Part shown: piece by piece, positions 26,243 through 35,204 of the stretch
How the letters are laid out: each line of letters starts with the position of its first letter
Numbering within the stretch: position 1 is the first letter of the stretch
Assembly (NCBI GenBank): GCA_963740525.1
Contig: CAVUEG010000011.1
Coordinates: 1-64,000, forward strand
Length of the DNA stretch: 64,000 bases
DNA from: CAVUEG01 sp963740525
GTDB taxonomy: Bacteria > Actinomycetota > Actinomycetes > Propionibacteriales > Nocardioidaceae
Reading direction: 5' to 3'
The notes under the pieces: model-generated
The model's database searches: none
Seen by the model: only the letters and a program-made list of their open reading frames with translations
Told to the model about the DNA's origin: nothing
Position numbers and translations under genes: made by a program

Positions 26243-28241
26243 TCAGACGAGGGAGATGGTGACGGTGCTGCCGCGGGGGGCCATGGTTCCCCTGCTGGGG
26301 TCGGTGGAGACGACGTACTCCAGGCCGACGTAGACCGTGCTGTGCTCGGTGGAGACCTGGAACCCGGCCGCCTCGAGCTTGGCGGTGGCCGCCTCGACAC
26401 CCATGCCGAGCACGTTGGGCACCTCGACGAGCTCGGGTCCGCGCGAGACGGTGAGGTTCACCCGGTCGCCCTTGAAGAGCGTGCCGGAGCTGGGGTCCTG
26501 GGTGATCACGCGGCCTTCCCGGACCGAGTCGCTGAACTGCTCGGAACGGGTCACCTTCAGGCCCAGGTCGGTCAGCACGGACTCGGCCCGGTCGGCGGGA
26601 CGTCCGGTGAAGTCGGGGACCTCGATCGGACGGGGGCCCTTGCTGACCACGAAGTCCACCACCCCGCCGGGACGGAGCTCCTTGCCGGCCTTGGGGTCGG
26701 AGCGCAGCACCTCGCCCTGGGCGAAGGCGTCGCTGTAGCGACGGGTGACGTCGCCGACCACGAGATTCGTGCCGGTGAGCGCCAGCCGGGCCGCGCCCTC
26801 GGAGAGCCCGCGCAGGACCGGGACCTCGTACCGCTCGGGGCCGAGGGAGAGGACCGCGGTGACCGTGCCGCCCTTGAGGATCCGCGAGCCCGGGGCGGGG
26901 TCGGTACTGATCACCGAACCGGCCTCCACCGTCTCGGACCACGCCTCTCGGCCGACCTTGAACTGGAGCCCGGCCTGCTCGACCTTGGTCGTCGCGGCCG
27001 CCTCGCTCAGCGTGACCACGCCGGGCGTGGACACGTAGCGCGCGTAGCCGAAGTACCACCCGCCGAGCCCGGCAAGGAGGGCCAGCACCAGGACCGCAGC
27101 CAGCAGGAGCGGTCCGCGTCGTCGGCGCCGTGTCTGTCCGGTCCGGCCGGAACCGCCGGACCCCGCCGAGCCCGCGGGCCCGGCGCGTTCCGGGCGAGGG
27201 GTGTCGGTGCTGGTGCGGGTCGAGGGCCGGTGGTCGACCAGCATCGGTGACATCGCCGCCGCCATCGGCACGAAGGCGGTCGTGTGCTCGGCGCCGTCGT
27301 CCCACTGCTCGTGCCAGTCGTCACCCAGCCGCGGGACCGGCTTCGTCAGCGCCAGGTCGGCGGTCAGCTCGGGGTCGTCGTGCGAGTCCGTGGTCGAGCG
27401 CGTCCTTCACCCGGCGTACCTGGTGCAGGAGCACCCCGGCGTCCGCGGGGCGGAGGGCCTGGTCGCGCGCGGTCGCCCGAGACACCAGGGCGTCGACGTA
27501 CGGCGGGATCCCCGGCACCAGCAGCGAGGGGGCGGGGATGTCCTCGTTGACGTGCTTGTAGGCGACGTGGATGGGGGAGTCGCCCTCGTGCGGCTTGCGC
27601 CCGGTGAGCATCTCGTAGATGAGGACGCCGGTCGCGTACACGTCCGCCCGGGCGTCGGCCTTGCCCTCCGAGACGAGCTCGGGCGCGAGGTAGGAGACGG
27701 TGCCGATGAGCACCGCGCCGGTCGCGGTGTGCTGGGTCTCGGCACTGATGGCGCGGGCCAGCCCGAAGTCGGCGACCTTGATCCGGCCGTCGTCGGCGAT
27801 CAGCACGTTCTCCGGTTTGACGTCGCGGTGGATCAGCCCGGCATCGTGCGCCGCGGAGAGGGCGGAGAGGATCGGCTCGACCAGGGCCAGCGCCTTGGCC
27901 GGGGACATCGGGGCTTCCTTGCGGATCAGGTCGCGCAGCGTGTGCCCCGGGACGAACTCCATGGCGAGGAAGAGCGTGCCGTCGTCGTCGCCCTGGTCGA
28001 AGACGCCGACCACGTTGGGGTGCGCCAGGCGGGCAGCGGACCGGGCCTCGCGCACGAAGCGTCGGGAGAAGTCCTCGTCGTCGAAACCCGCATGCATGAT
28101 CTTGACCGCGACCAGGCGTTCGAGCCGCAGGTCCGTGGCCTCGTAGACGGTCGCCATCCCGCCGCGCGCGATGCGCGGGCCGACGAGGTATCTGCGGTCG
28201 AGAACGCGCCCGATCATCGGGTCCTGCGCGTTGCGCTCCAC
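26243..28241 (-). CDS. pknL: PknL-type Ser/Thr protein kinase with four PASTA domains, one frameshift
   Basis: Membrane kinase of about 666 residues. The cytoplasmic domain has YLVGPRIARGGMATVYEA (Gly loop), AVKIM (Lys), HRDVKPENVLI (catalytic loop), VADFGLA (DFG) and GTVSYLAPE. One helix (LLLAAVLVLALLAGLGGWYFGY) is followed by four PASTA repeats (for example VTLSEAAATTKVEQAGL, YEVPVLRGLSEG, IEVPDFTGRPAD, VEVPNVLGMGVE). The frame breaks once near 27390-27400 in the juxtamembrane linker. PASTA kinases bind peptidoglycan fragments and control growth and division. Gene order (Rv2175c homologue, polyprenyl synthase, metF and dcw nearby) supports PknL; the M. tuberculosis PknL lacks PASTA repeats. 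Confidence 0.87.
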
Positions 28242-28381
28242 GAGTCCTCCACGGTCCGCCGGAGGGGAAGTCCCGGCGTGAAGGTGATTTTACGGACTCC
28301 GGGCGGGAGCGCGGACTCCGTACGGCCTGCGGCGTGGCGAGTCTGACAGCCTGCGGGCTCCCGAGCCCGGTCGGGGCACCG

Positions 28382-29329
28382 TCAGTACAGCGGGTGGCCG
28401 CGCTCCAGGCGGCGCTTCAGCGCGAACACCGACGAGACGTACTGGCGCGTCGAACCGTAGTAGCCGTGCTGGCGCACCGACCCCGGCCCCTGGTAGTAGC
28501 TGGCCACCGCATCGCGTCGGCTCGCCGACTCGCGCAGCAGCGCCAGGTAGTACATCCCACCGGTCGCGTTGTCGCGGATGTCGTGCAGGTAGAGGCGACG
28601 CTCCATCACCGAGGACAGCCAGCGCCCCGTCGCCGGCATCACCTGCATCACGCCGATCGCCCCGGCCGACGAGCGCCGGTTCTGCTGCCAGCCCGACTCC
28701 TGCCAGGCCACCGCCAGCCCGAGGTGCTTGTCGACACCGTGCCGGCGCGCCGTGCGGACCAGCAGCTTGCGGACCGTGTGTCGCGGCCACCGGTTGCCGA
28801 GGTGGTGCGGTCGCAGGCCGTGGTGCCGCTTCGGATGCTGCGCGTGGGCAGGCTTGTGGTGGGGCTTCGCGTGGTGCTTGTGCTTGTGCGGCCTAGCGTG
28901 GTGCTTGTGCTTGTGTGCCCGGTGCGGCCGGGGCTTGTGGCCGGAGTGGGTCGCGGCGTAGTGGCGGTGCTTGCGGGCCGCACGGCGCGCCGCGGAGACC
29001 ACCACGGGGACCCGGAGCACCTGTCCGACGCGGACCGTGGCCCCGCGGCCGAGGTGGTTGAGCGCGACCAGCTCGTCGGTCCAGGCGTGGAAGCGGACCG
29101 CGATCCCGGTCGCGGTGTCCCCGCGGTGCACGCGGTAGCGCACGATCCGACGGTCGTCGCCGCCCGACGAGAAGGCCGCGACCGGCCCGGCAGTGGCAGA
29201 GGCAGGGGCGATGCTCAGCCCGCCGACGGCGACGGCCAGCCCCACCACGACGCACGCGAGGCGTCGCGGTGTCGCGCTGCGGTGGGTCCGCACCCGAGTC
29301 GCGGGCGCCGACCCGGTCGGGGTCGTCAC
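28382..29329 (-). CDS. LysM and lytic transglycosylase-domain protein with His-rich linker
   Basis: Secreted cell-wall lytic protein of 315 residues. It has an N-terminal membrane/signal segment (LACVVVGLAVAVGGLSIA) and a LysM domain at about residues 62-110 (VRYRVHRGDTATGIAVRFHAWTDELVALNH). A linker of about 60 residues holds roughly 21 His among Lys and Pro. The C-terminal SLT-type domain (VDKHLGLAVAWQESGWQQN with the catalytic Glu, GAIGVMQVMPATG) completes it. LysM should bind glycan and the SLT domain cleave it. The linker repeats HKHKHHARP and HKHKHHAKP. It is ten bases after the sulfatase stop on the same strand, with the kinase gene 140 bases further on. Confidence 0.85.
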   Translation of the reverse strand: MTTPTGSAPATRVRTHRSATPRRLACVVVGLAVAVGGLSIAPASATAGPVAAFSSGGDDRRIVRYRVHRGDTATGIAVRFHAWTDELVALNHLGRGATVRVGQVLRVPVVVSAARRAARKHRHYAATHSGHKPRPHRAHKHKHHARPHKHKHHAKPHHKPAHAQHPKRHHGLRPHHLGNRWPRHTVRKLLVRTARRHGVDKHLGLAVAWQESGWQQNRRSSAGAIGVMQVMPATGRWLSSVMERRLYLHDIRDNATGGMYYLALLRESASRRDAVASYYQGPGSVRQHGYYGSTRQYVSSVFALKRRLERGHPLY

Positions 29330-29339
29330 CCGAAGCAGG

Positions 29340-31095
29340 TTACCCCTGGGACTGGTGGGGCAACAGGTAAAACTGGGACAAATGTGTCCCCGGGGGTGTC
29401 CGCAGCGAGGGCGGCAACGGCCGGGTGCACGCGATGCCGTGGCAGGACCGCATCCGGTGAAGCACCCGCGCCAGCTCGCGGCGTACGCCGGCGTACCGCG
29501 GGTCGTCGATCACGCTCGAGAGCTCGAACGGGTCCTTCTTCAAGTCGTAGAGCTCGCTCGGATCGCCCCGGAAGTGCTCGACGTAGAGGTAGCGAGCGGT
29601 GCGGATGCCCTCCGAGGAGCGCAGGGGAGACGGGGGACCCACCTCGTTGGCGGGCGTCAGGTCGCGGGCCGCGTCGAAGTACTCCCACCGGGGACCGGCC
29701 TCGGTCACGACGGCGCGGTTCCAGCCCTCGTCGCCGACCTTGGCCACGTGCAGCATGCTCTGCCCGTCGAGCTGGCGCTCGCGTCGTGCGCCGGCCGCGG
29801 CGAGGAACGTCGGAGCCATGTCCGTCATCAAGAAGGGGTCCTCGCGCACGACGCCCTCGGGGATGCCCGGGCCACGGATGATCATCGGCACCGACAGGGC
29901 CGGGCTCGTAGGTGATCGTCTTGCCCTGCGGCTTGCGGTGCTCGCCCATGAAGTAGCCGTTGTCGGAGAGGAACACGATGTAGGTGTTGTCCAGCACGCC
30001 GAGCTTCTCGAGCAGGTGCACCGTGTGGCCGACCTGCCGGTCGAGCACTGTCAGCGCCTCGGCCCGCTGCCGCGCCATGGTCGTGATGTCGGCGATGATC
30101 TGCTTGTCCGGTTGCAGCATCTGCCGGATGTAGTACGGCTTGTCGCTGACGTCCTTCTCGCCGACCGGTCCGGGAGGACCGGTGATCTCCTTGTCGAAGG
30201 AGCCGGCGAGCGACGCCGGCCGCGCCGGGGTGCCGATCCGGATCCGGCTGCCGTCGGCGAGCGTGCGCGGCTCCGGGTCGTCGGGCTCACGAGGGGAGCC
30301 GACGTGCGGCGCGATGTAGGAGGCCCAGTAGAAGAACGGCCGGCTGCTGCGGGCCAGGCCCGTGATCATGTCGTAGGTGTTCGACATGACCATCCGCGTG
30401 GCGTAGTGGCCGCCGTTGTCGACGAAGGTGCCGTTGCGGTTCAGCGTCGTGTCGTAGTACCGGTAGGTCCCGCCGTCAGCCGGCTGGCCGGCCAGGCCGC
30501 CGTCGATGGAGCCACGCCAGTCGGTCCACCCCGGAGGGATGTAGTGGACGGTGTTCTCGCCGGTCCGGCTCTTCTTGTCGAGCATCCAGCCGTAACCGTT
30601 GAGGTACTTGCCGATGAAGGCGGTGTTGTAGCCGGCCCGGCTCATCCAGACCGGGATCGTCTCCTTGTCGTGGAACGCGGCGAACCCGAACGGCGGCTTG
30701 TTCGACCAGACCTTGTGGTTCTGGGCGTACTCACCGGACAGGAACGAGGCCCGGGCCGGACAGCACAGCGGGTAGGGCGAGATCCCGTTGCGGAAGGTGG
30801 CGCCCTTGTCCGCCAGCAGCCGTTGGGTGATCGGCATGTACTTCAGCTCGTCGGTGCGCATGTCGTCGGCCATGATCACCACGACGTTCGGCCGCTGGTC
30901 GTGCAGGGACGGGGGCACCATCGAGAAGGGCAGGCCGGCCGGCTTGGTGTGGTGCGCGCGGAAGTAGGGGTGTGCGGTGCCGGCCTCGCTCCCGGAGGAC
31001 GAGGAGCCGGAGCCCCGGGAGGCGAGGCCCGCTCCGGCGAGGCTCAGACACAGGATCGCCAAGGCCGCGCTCACCGTCGTACGCGTGGCCCTCAT
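29340..31095 (-). CDS. secreted sulfatase, one frameshift
   Basis: Type I sulfatase of about 585 residues with an N-terminal signal (TTVSAALAILCLSLAGAGLA). The metal-binding start VVVIMADDMRTDEL and the modification motif C111-C-P-A-R (in YPLCCPARASFLSG), whose Cys becomes formylglycine, are present. FLSDNGYFMGEH supplies the second Asp/Asn pair. One extra C in a CCC run near 29898-29906 breaks the frame; correcting it restores TYEPALSVPMIIRGPGIPEGV and the remaining C-terminal domain to the TAA at 29340. The ATG at 31095 was chosen for the signal peptide. The natural sulfate ester is unknown; a formylglycine-generating enzyme is not in the window. Confidence 0.85.
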
Positions 31096-31207
31096 GCGTG
31101 TGCCGGCTCCCTCATCACTCGGTTGGACGATCCTGGCGATCCTACGGACGCCCTGGGAGGGGAGGCCCACCCGGCGCGGGAGACGTGACCGATGGCACAG
31201 TGGTCCG

Positions 31208-31573
31208 GTGGACTCATCAGATACCGACCTGCAGGCGCTCGTCACCGACTGGCTCGACTGGGCGGCCGCTGGCGACCTGCTGGGCCTGAGCGTGAGCAAG
31301 GTCCGTCAGCTCATCCGCGAGAACCAGCTCGCGGCGGCGGTGCCGCGCGAGGGTGCCGGCCAGAAGATCCCGGCGCTGTTCATCGACGCCGGCGAGATCG
31401 TCAAGGGGGTCCCCGGGATCCTCACCGTGCTCCAGGACGGCGGCTACGACCACCGGCAGTCGATCGTGTGGCTCTTCACCGCCGACGACTCGATCCCCGG
31501 TCGTCCCATCGACGCGCTCCGGGAGAACCGTGGCTCAGAGGTGAAGCGCCGCGCGCAGGCGATGGCCTTCTGA
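31208..31573 (+). CDS. Rv2175c-family DNA-binding protein
   Basis: A 121-residue winged-helix DNA-binding protein. DWLDWAAAGDLLGLSVSKVRQLIRENQLAAAV contains the helix-turn-helix, and the C-terminus (GVPGILTVLQDGGYDHRQSIVWLFTADDSIPGRPIDAL) is the conserved family block. In M. tuberculosis Rv2175c is a substrate of PknL, and the PknL-type kinase lies 3 kb away here. The GTG at 31208 fits the orthologue start, and Thr7 of the N-terminus is a candidate phospho-acceptor as in the mycobacterial protein. The stop TGA shares a base with the ATG of the secreted RNase gene, so the two are co-translated, a linkage not part of the mycobacterial arrangement. Confidence 0.88.
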   Translation: MDSSDTDLQALVTDWLDWAAAGDLLGLSVSKVRQLIRENQLAAAVPREGAGQKIPALFIDAGEIVKGVPGILTVLQDGGYDHRQSIVWLFTADDSIPGRPIDALRENRGSEVKRRAQAMAF

Positions 31574-31950
31574 TGACCAGCGCGACCCGGCGCGGGCTCA
31601 CCGGGCTGGTCACCATCGTGCTCGTGGCGGTGGTGATCTGGTTCAGCACTCCGGACGACCCACCGGGCGGCCAGCTGCCTTGGGTCTCGGTCTCGGCGCT
31701 GCCGGCGCAGGCCCGGGAGACGCTGGACCTGATTGACCGCGGCGGACCGTTCCCGTACCCGCAGGACGGCGGTACCTTCGGCAACTACGAGGGAATCCTG
31801 CCCCACAAGGGACGGGGCTACTACGAGGAGTACACCGTGGAGACACCCGGGTCGGACGACCGCGGAGCCCGAAGGATCGTCGTCGGTGCGGCCGGCGACC
31901 TGTACTGGACCGACGACCACTACGCGTCGTTCTCGAGGATCCGTCGGTGA
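31573..31950 (+). CDS. secreted guanyl-specific ribonuclease (RNase Sa/barnase superfamily)
   Basis: A 125-residue protein with an N-terminal membrane/signal helix (GLTGLVTIVLVAVVIWF) and a ribonuclease domain. LPAQARETLDLIDRGGPFPY, DGGTFGNYEGILP (substrate-binding Tyr/Glu region), YYEEYTVETPG (catalytic Glu), RRIVVG (catalytic Arg) and YWTDDHYASF (catalytic His) are in the order found in Streptomyces RNase Sa. It should cut RNA after G. Whether the signal is cleaved or stays as an anchor is unclear; no good cleavage motif is seen. The barstar gene overlaps its stop (GTGA), giving coupled synthesis of toxin and inhibitor. Confidence 0.85.
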   Translation: MTSATRRGLTGLVTIVLVAVVIWFSTPDDPPGGQLPWVSVSALPAQARETLDLIDRGGPFPYPQDGGTFGNYEGILPHKGRGYYEEYTVETPGSDDRGARRIVVGAAGDLYWTDDHYASFSRIRR

Positions 31951-32390
31951 GCGGCCTCGCGGCGCTGCTGGCCGGACACCACGAGCCCGGCCTCTACCGG
32001 TGGCAGTCGGGCCTCCATGTCGAGGACATCCGGCACACGGTCGAGCACGCAGGCTGGCGGTTCTTCCACGTCGACGGCTGGCCGCTGGAGGAGAAGGACG
32101 AGGTGATCGACGCGATGGCGGAGGCCTTCGGCTTCCCCGAGTGGTTCGGTCAGAACTTCGACGCGCTCTCGGACTCACTGGGTGACGTGCAGGCCGGCGA
32201 TTCAGCAGGGGTGGTCTTCCTCTGGGACGGCTGGGGTCCCTTCGCGCGACATGACGAGCAGGCCTTCTCAGTGACCTTGAGCGTGCTCGGCGGACGAGCC
32301 CACGCCGACCGGGGTGGCAAGTTCGCGGTGGTGCTCCGTGGTGAGGGACCTTCGGTGGACGTGCCCGAGCTGGGCCCGAGCGCAGGCTGA
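31947..32390 (+). CDS. barstar-family ribonuclease inhibitor
   Basis: A 147-residue cytoplasmic protein. The barstar core is visible: IRHTVEHAGWRFFHVDGWPLEEKDEVIDAMAEAFGFPEWFGQNFDALSDSLGDV, where the Trp-Phe-Gly-x-Asn-x-Asp-Ala-x-x-Asp region is the inhibitor helix carrying the acidic residues that enter the RNase active site. The C-terminal half (VVFLWDGWGPFARHDEQAF, FAVVLRG) completes the alpha/beta fold. The GTG start lies inside the stop of the RNase gene, so inhibitor and enzyme are co-translated, as expected for protection of the producing cell. Confidence 0.87.
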   Translation: MSGLAALLAGHHEPGLYRWQSGLHVEDIRHTVEHAGWRFFHVDGWPLEEKDEVIDAMAEAFGFPEWFGQNFDALSDSLGDVQAGDSAGVVFLWDGWGPFARHDEQAFSVTLSVLGGRAHADRGGKFAVVLRGEGPSVDVPELGPSAG

Positions 32391-32597
32391 CGCACGGTGA
32401 GTGCGGGGTCGGAGGGAACCTGTCATGCTCGAACGGGCGAGCGCGTTCCCGGCCGAAGTCGTCGACTTCGCCAAACAGCCGAAGCGGGTCCCGTGACATT
32501 CGAAAGTGCACAAGTCCCGATCCCCGATCCTCTCGATCACGCGGTGGGCATCGCCCCGCTCCGCCAAAGATCGACCACCCATCCGTAAGGACCGGCC

Positions 32598-33107
32598 ATG
32601 CCCAAACCGCCGCTGCCTACTCACATCAAGCGCGACCTCGCTCGGCTCATTGAGTCCGAAGCCCTCGGCGTAGCCTTCTTCGCCACAGCAGCGCACCTCA
32701 GCCTCACCGAGCAGGAGCGCCGAGCTTGGGGGGCGCTGCGTGATCTCGAAATCCAGACCAACGCCGGCGTCAGCAGCTTTGTTCACCGGGCCGAGCTGCC
32801 CGGGGGTGCAGGGAATCGCATCGCTTCCACCGCAGGTTTCTCCGGTGCGACGGGACTACGACTCGTGCCCTTCACGACCCGCCTGAAGGTGATCCGGCAG
32901 GGGACCAACCGCTATCTGCCGGCCTTCCAGCGTCTCGCCGAGCACTACGCCGGCACTGAGGACGCCAGGTTCTTCGACTACGTCGTGCAGCATGAACTGG
33001 CAATCATCTCGTTCACGACCAGCGCGCTGGCCGCGGAACGTAGCGCGCTCGACCCGGTGCTCAGGCTGCTCGACGAACCTGTTCCGGGTCTGACCACGTC
33101 TGGCTGA
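32598..33107 (+). CDS. hypothetical helical protein
   Basis: A 169-residue protein not assigned to a family. It is alpha-helical: IKRDLARLIESEALGVAFFATAAHLSLTEQERRAWGALRDLEIQTNAGV at the N-terminus and YLPAFQRLAEHYAGTEDARFFDYVVQHELAIISFTTSALAAER at the C-terminus. Paired Glu and His in two long helices recall ferritin-like four-helix bundles, but no complete metal-site pattern is certain. Base composition is lower in GC than the flanks, as is the 207-base gap before it, in which I see nothing definite. This suggests a later acquisition. Confidence 0.5.
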   Translation: MPKPPLPTHIKRDLARLIESEALGVAFFATAAHLSLTEQERRAWGALRDLEIQTNAGVSSFVHRAELPGGAGNRIASTAGFSGATGLRLVPFTTRLKVIRQGTNRYLPAFQRLAEHYAGTEDARFFDYVVQHELAIISFTTSALAAERSALDPVLRLLDEPVPGLTTSG

Positions 33108-33127
33108 CACGCCGACTGGATACCCCG

Positions 33128-34219
33128 TCAGACGACGCGTTGGGTGGCGGCCAGTGCCAGGTCGTGGAGGACCGCCCGCGCCGCCTCGGTGAGGGGCGCC
33201 GCGGCCAGCGCATCGAGGGCGCGGCCGGCGTGCTCCTCGATCATCGCCTCGACCCGGGCGTGGGCACCGGAGTCGTTGATGATCCGTCGCAGCCGTTCGA
33301 CCTGGCGTTCGTCGAGCGGCGTACCCAAGGCGGTGTCGAGCTCCGCAGCCTCGTCCGGGGGAGCGCTGTGCGCAGCAAGGGCGACCAGGACGGTGCGTTT
33401 GCCCTCGATCAGGTCGTCACCTGCGGGCTTGCCGGTCACCGACGGGTCACCGAAAACCCCGAGGAGGTCGTCGCGGAGCTGGAAGGCCTCGCCGAGCGGG
33501 AGCCCGAAGGAGGTCAGGGCCTGGAGCATCGACGCGTTCGCGCCGGCCAGGGCGGCGCCTATGTGCAGGGGCCGCTCGATGGAGTACTTCGCGGACTTGT
33601 AGCGCAGCACCCGCATCGCCAGGTCGAGGTCGTCGGCGCCGCGGGCCTGCGCGGCGACGTCGAGGAACTGTCCGGCGACGACCTCGCTGCGGGTGGTGTC
33701 GAAGAGGGCCAGGGCGTCTCGTACGACGTCGTGCGCCATGCCGCAGGTGCGCAGGAGCTCGTCGGACCAGGCCAGCAGCATGTCCCCGAGCAGGATCGCC
33801 GCGGCGGCGCCGTACTGCCTCGGGTCGCCGCGCCAGCCGTGGCCGGCGTGCTCGTCGGAGAACGCGCGATGCGCCGCGGGACGGCCGCGGCGTACGTCGG
33901 AGTCGTCCATCAGGTCGTCGTGCACCAGCGCGCTCGCGTGCAGCACCTCGAGCGAGGCGCAGGCGCGGATCAGTGCGTCGTGGTCGGCCACGTCGTCGCT
34001 GACCGCGCGGAACCCCCAGTAGCAGAACGCGGCCCGGAAGCGCTTGCCTCCGTCCACCGCCCGACGGGCCTCCGTCACGAGTGGGGCCACGTCGGCCCCG
34101 AGCGGCTCGAGGTGGCCCGCCTGCTCGTCCACGAAGCCGGTCAGCACCTGCGAGATCTCGGCACGGAACGCGGCCGCGTCCCACGTCGACCGGGCTGGGG
34201 CGCCTGCCTGGGAAGTCAC
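33128..34219 (-). CDS. polyprenyl (geranylgeranyl-type) diphosphate synthase
   Basis: Trans-prenyltransferase of 363 residues. It has the first aspartate-rich motif VHDDLMDDSDVRRG, GKRFRAAF, the KSAKYSIERPLHIG segment and the second motif FQLRDDLLGVFGDPSVTGKPAGDDLIEGKRT. It should extend allylic diphosphates with isopentenyl diphosphate; the chain length cannot be judged from sequence by eye. The GTG at 34219 gives a normal length. The neighbouring divergent metF gene and wider order match Rv2173 (idsA2) and Rv2172c. Products could feed menaquinone or carotenoid synthesis; a phytoene-desaturase-like oxidoreductase gene follows 1 kb away. Confidence 0.88.
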   Translation of the reverse strand: MTSQAGAPARSTWDAAAFRAEISQVLTGFVDEQAGHLEPLGADVAPLVTEARRAVDGGKRFRAAFCYWGFRAVSDDVADHDALIRACASLEVLHASALVHDDLMDDSDVRRGRPAAHRAFSDEHAGHGWRGDPRQYGAAAAILLGDMLLAWSDELLRTCGMAHDVVRDALALFDTTRSEVVAGQFLDVAAQARGADDLDLAMRVLRYKSAKYSIERPLHIGAALAGANASMLQALTSFGLPLGEAFQLRDDLLGVFGDPSVTGKPAGDDLIEGKRTVLVALAAHSAPPDEAAELDTALGTPLDERQVERLRRIINDSGAHARVEAMIEEHAGRALDALAAAPLTEAARAVLHDLALAATQRVV

Positions 34220-34277
34220 GTCGCTGAGCCTACGGCTTGCCACGTGGACGGCCTCCGGTGGTCGGGCGCCACGCCCG

Positions 34278-34283
34278 TATCCT
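34278..34283 (+). promoter_or_regulatory. -10 element of metF
   Basis: TATCCT at 34278-34283 lies seven bases before the metF ATG with no ribosome-binding site between, suggesting a leaderless transcript like that of aroG. Confidence 0.42.
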
Positions 34284-34290
34284 CGAGCAC

Positions 34291-35202
34291 ATGGCACTCG
34301 GTCTCCCCTCGCGCATGCCCGGTGGCGCCGACACCGTCCGGGACCTGATCGCCGGCGGCGAGCGGTCCTTCTCGTTCGAGTTCTTCCCGCCGAAGGACGA
34401 GGCGGGTGAGCGCCTGCTCTGGACCGCGATCCGCGAGCTGGAGGCGCTCCAGCCGACCTTCGTCTCGGTCACGTACGGCGCCGGCGGCACGACCCGCGAC
34501 CGGACCGTGGCGATCACCCAGCAGATCGCGGCCGACACCACGTTGACCCCGATGGCGCACCTGACCTGTGTCGGCCACCCCGTCGACGCGCTGCGCTCCG
34601 TGCTCGGCGCCTACGCCGGGGCCGGGGTCCGCAACGTGCTGGCGCTGCGCGGCGACCCGCCGGAGGGACCGAGCAGCCCGTTCACCGCGCACCCCCAGGG
34701 GCTGCGGCACGCGCTCGAGCTCGTGGAGCTGACCAAGTCGCTCGGCGACTTCTGCGTCGGCGTGGCGGCCTTCCCCGAGGGTCATCCGTCGGCGGAGTCT
34801 CTCGACGCCGACGCTCGGGTGCTGGTGGCCAAGGCGCGGGCCGGTGCGGACTTCGCGATCACCCAGCTGTTCTTCCGGGCGGACGACTACTTCCGGCTCG
34901 TCGACCGGGTGCGGGCGCTCGGCGCGGACATCCCGATCATCCCCGGCATCATGCCGATCACGAACCTCGCCCAGATCCGCCGGATGGCCGAGCTGTCCGG
35001 TGCGGAGCTGCCGGCCGAGGTGGTCGCCCGGGTGTCGCGGCACGAGGGTGACGCGGCCGCCGTACGCGCCGAGGGGATCGCGGTCGCCACCGAGCTGAGT
35101 GACGCGCTGCTCGCAGGGGGGGCCCCGGGCCTGCACTTCTACACGCTGAACCGCTCCCGGGCGACCCGCGAGATCTACGCCGGCCTGCGCTCCTACGCCT
35201 GA
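34291..35202 (+). CDS. metF: methylenetetrahydrofolate reductase
   Basis: FAD-containing enzyme of 303 residues reducing 5,10-methylene- to 5-methyl-tetrahydrofolate for methionine synthesis. FSFEFFPPKDEAGERLLW has the catalytic Glu, FVSVTYGAGGTTRDRT, HLTCVGH, VLALRGDPP (FAD Asp), FCVGVAAFPEGHP, FAITQLFF and IPGIMPI follow in family order, and the C-terminus LHFYTLNRS is typical. Length is normal for the bacterial catalytic domain. No methionine synthase is adjacent; the position beside the polyprenyl synthase is conserved in actinobacteria. Confidence 0.93.
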   Translation: MALGLPSRMPGGADTVRDLIAGGERSFSFEFFPPKDEAGERLLWTAIRELEALQPTFVSVTYGAGGTTRDRTVAITQQIAADTTLTPMAHLTCVGHPVDALRSVLGAYAGAGVRNVLALRGDPPEGPSSPFTAHPQGLRHALELVELTKSLGDFCVGVAAFPEGHPSAESLDADARVLVAKARAGADFAITQLFFRADDYFRLVDRVRALGADIPIIPGIMPITNLAQIRRMAELSGAELPAEVVARVSRHEGDAAAVRAEGIAVATELSDALLAGGAPGLHFYTLNRSRATREIYAGLRSYA

Positions 35203-35204
35203 CC

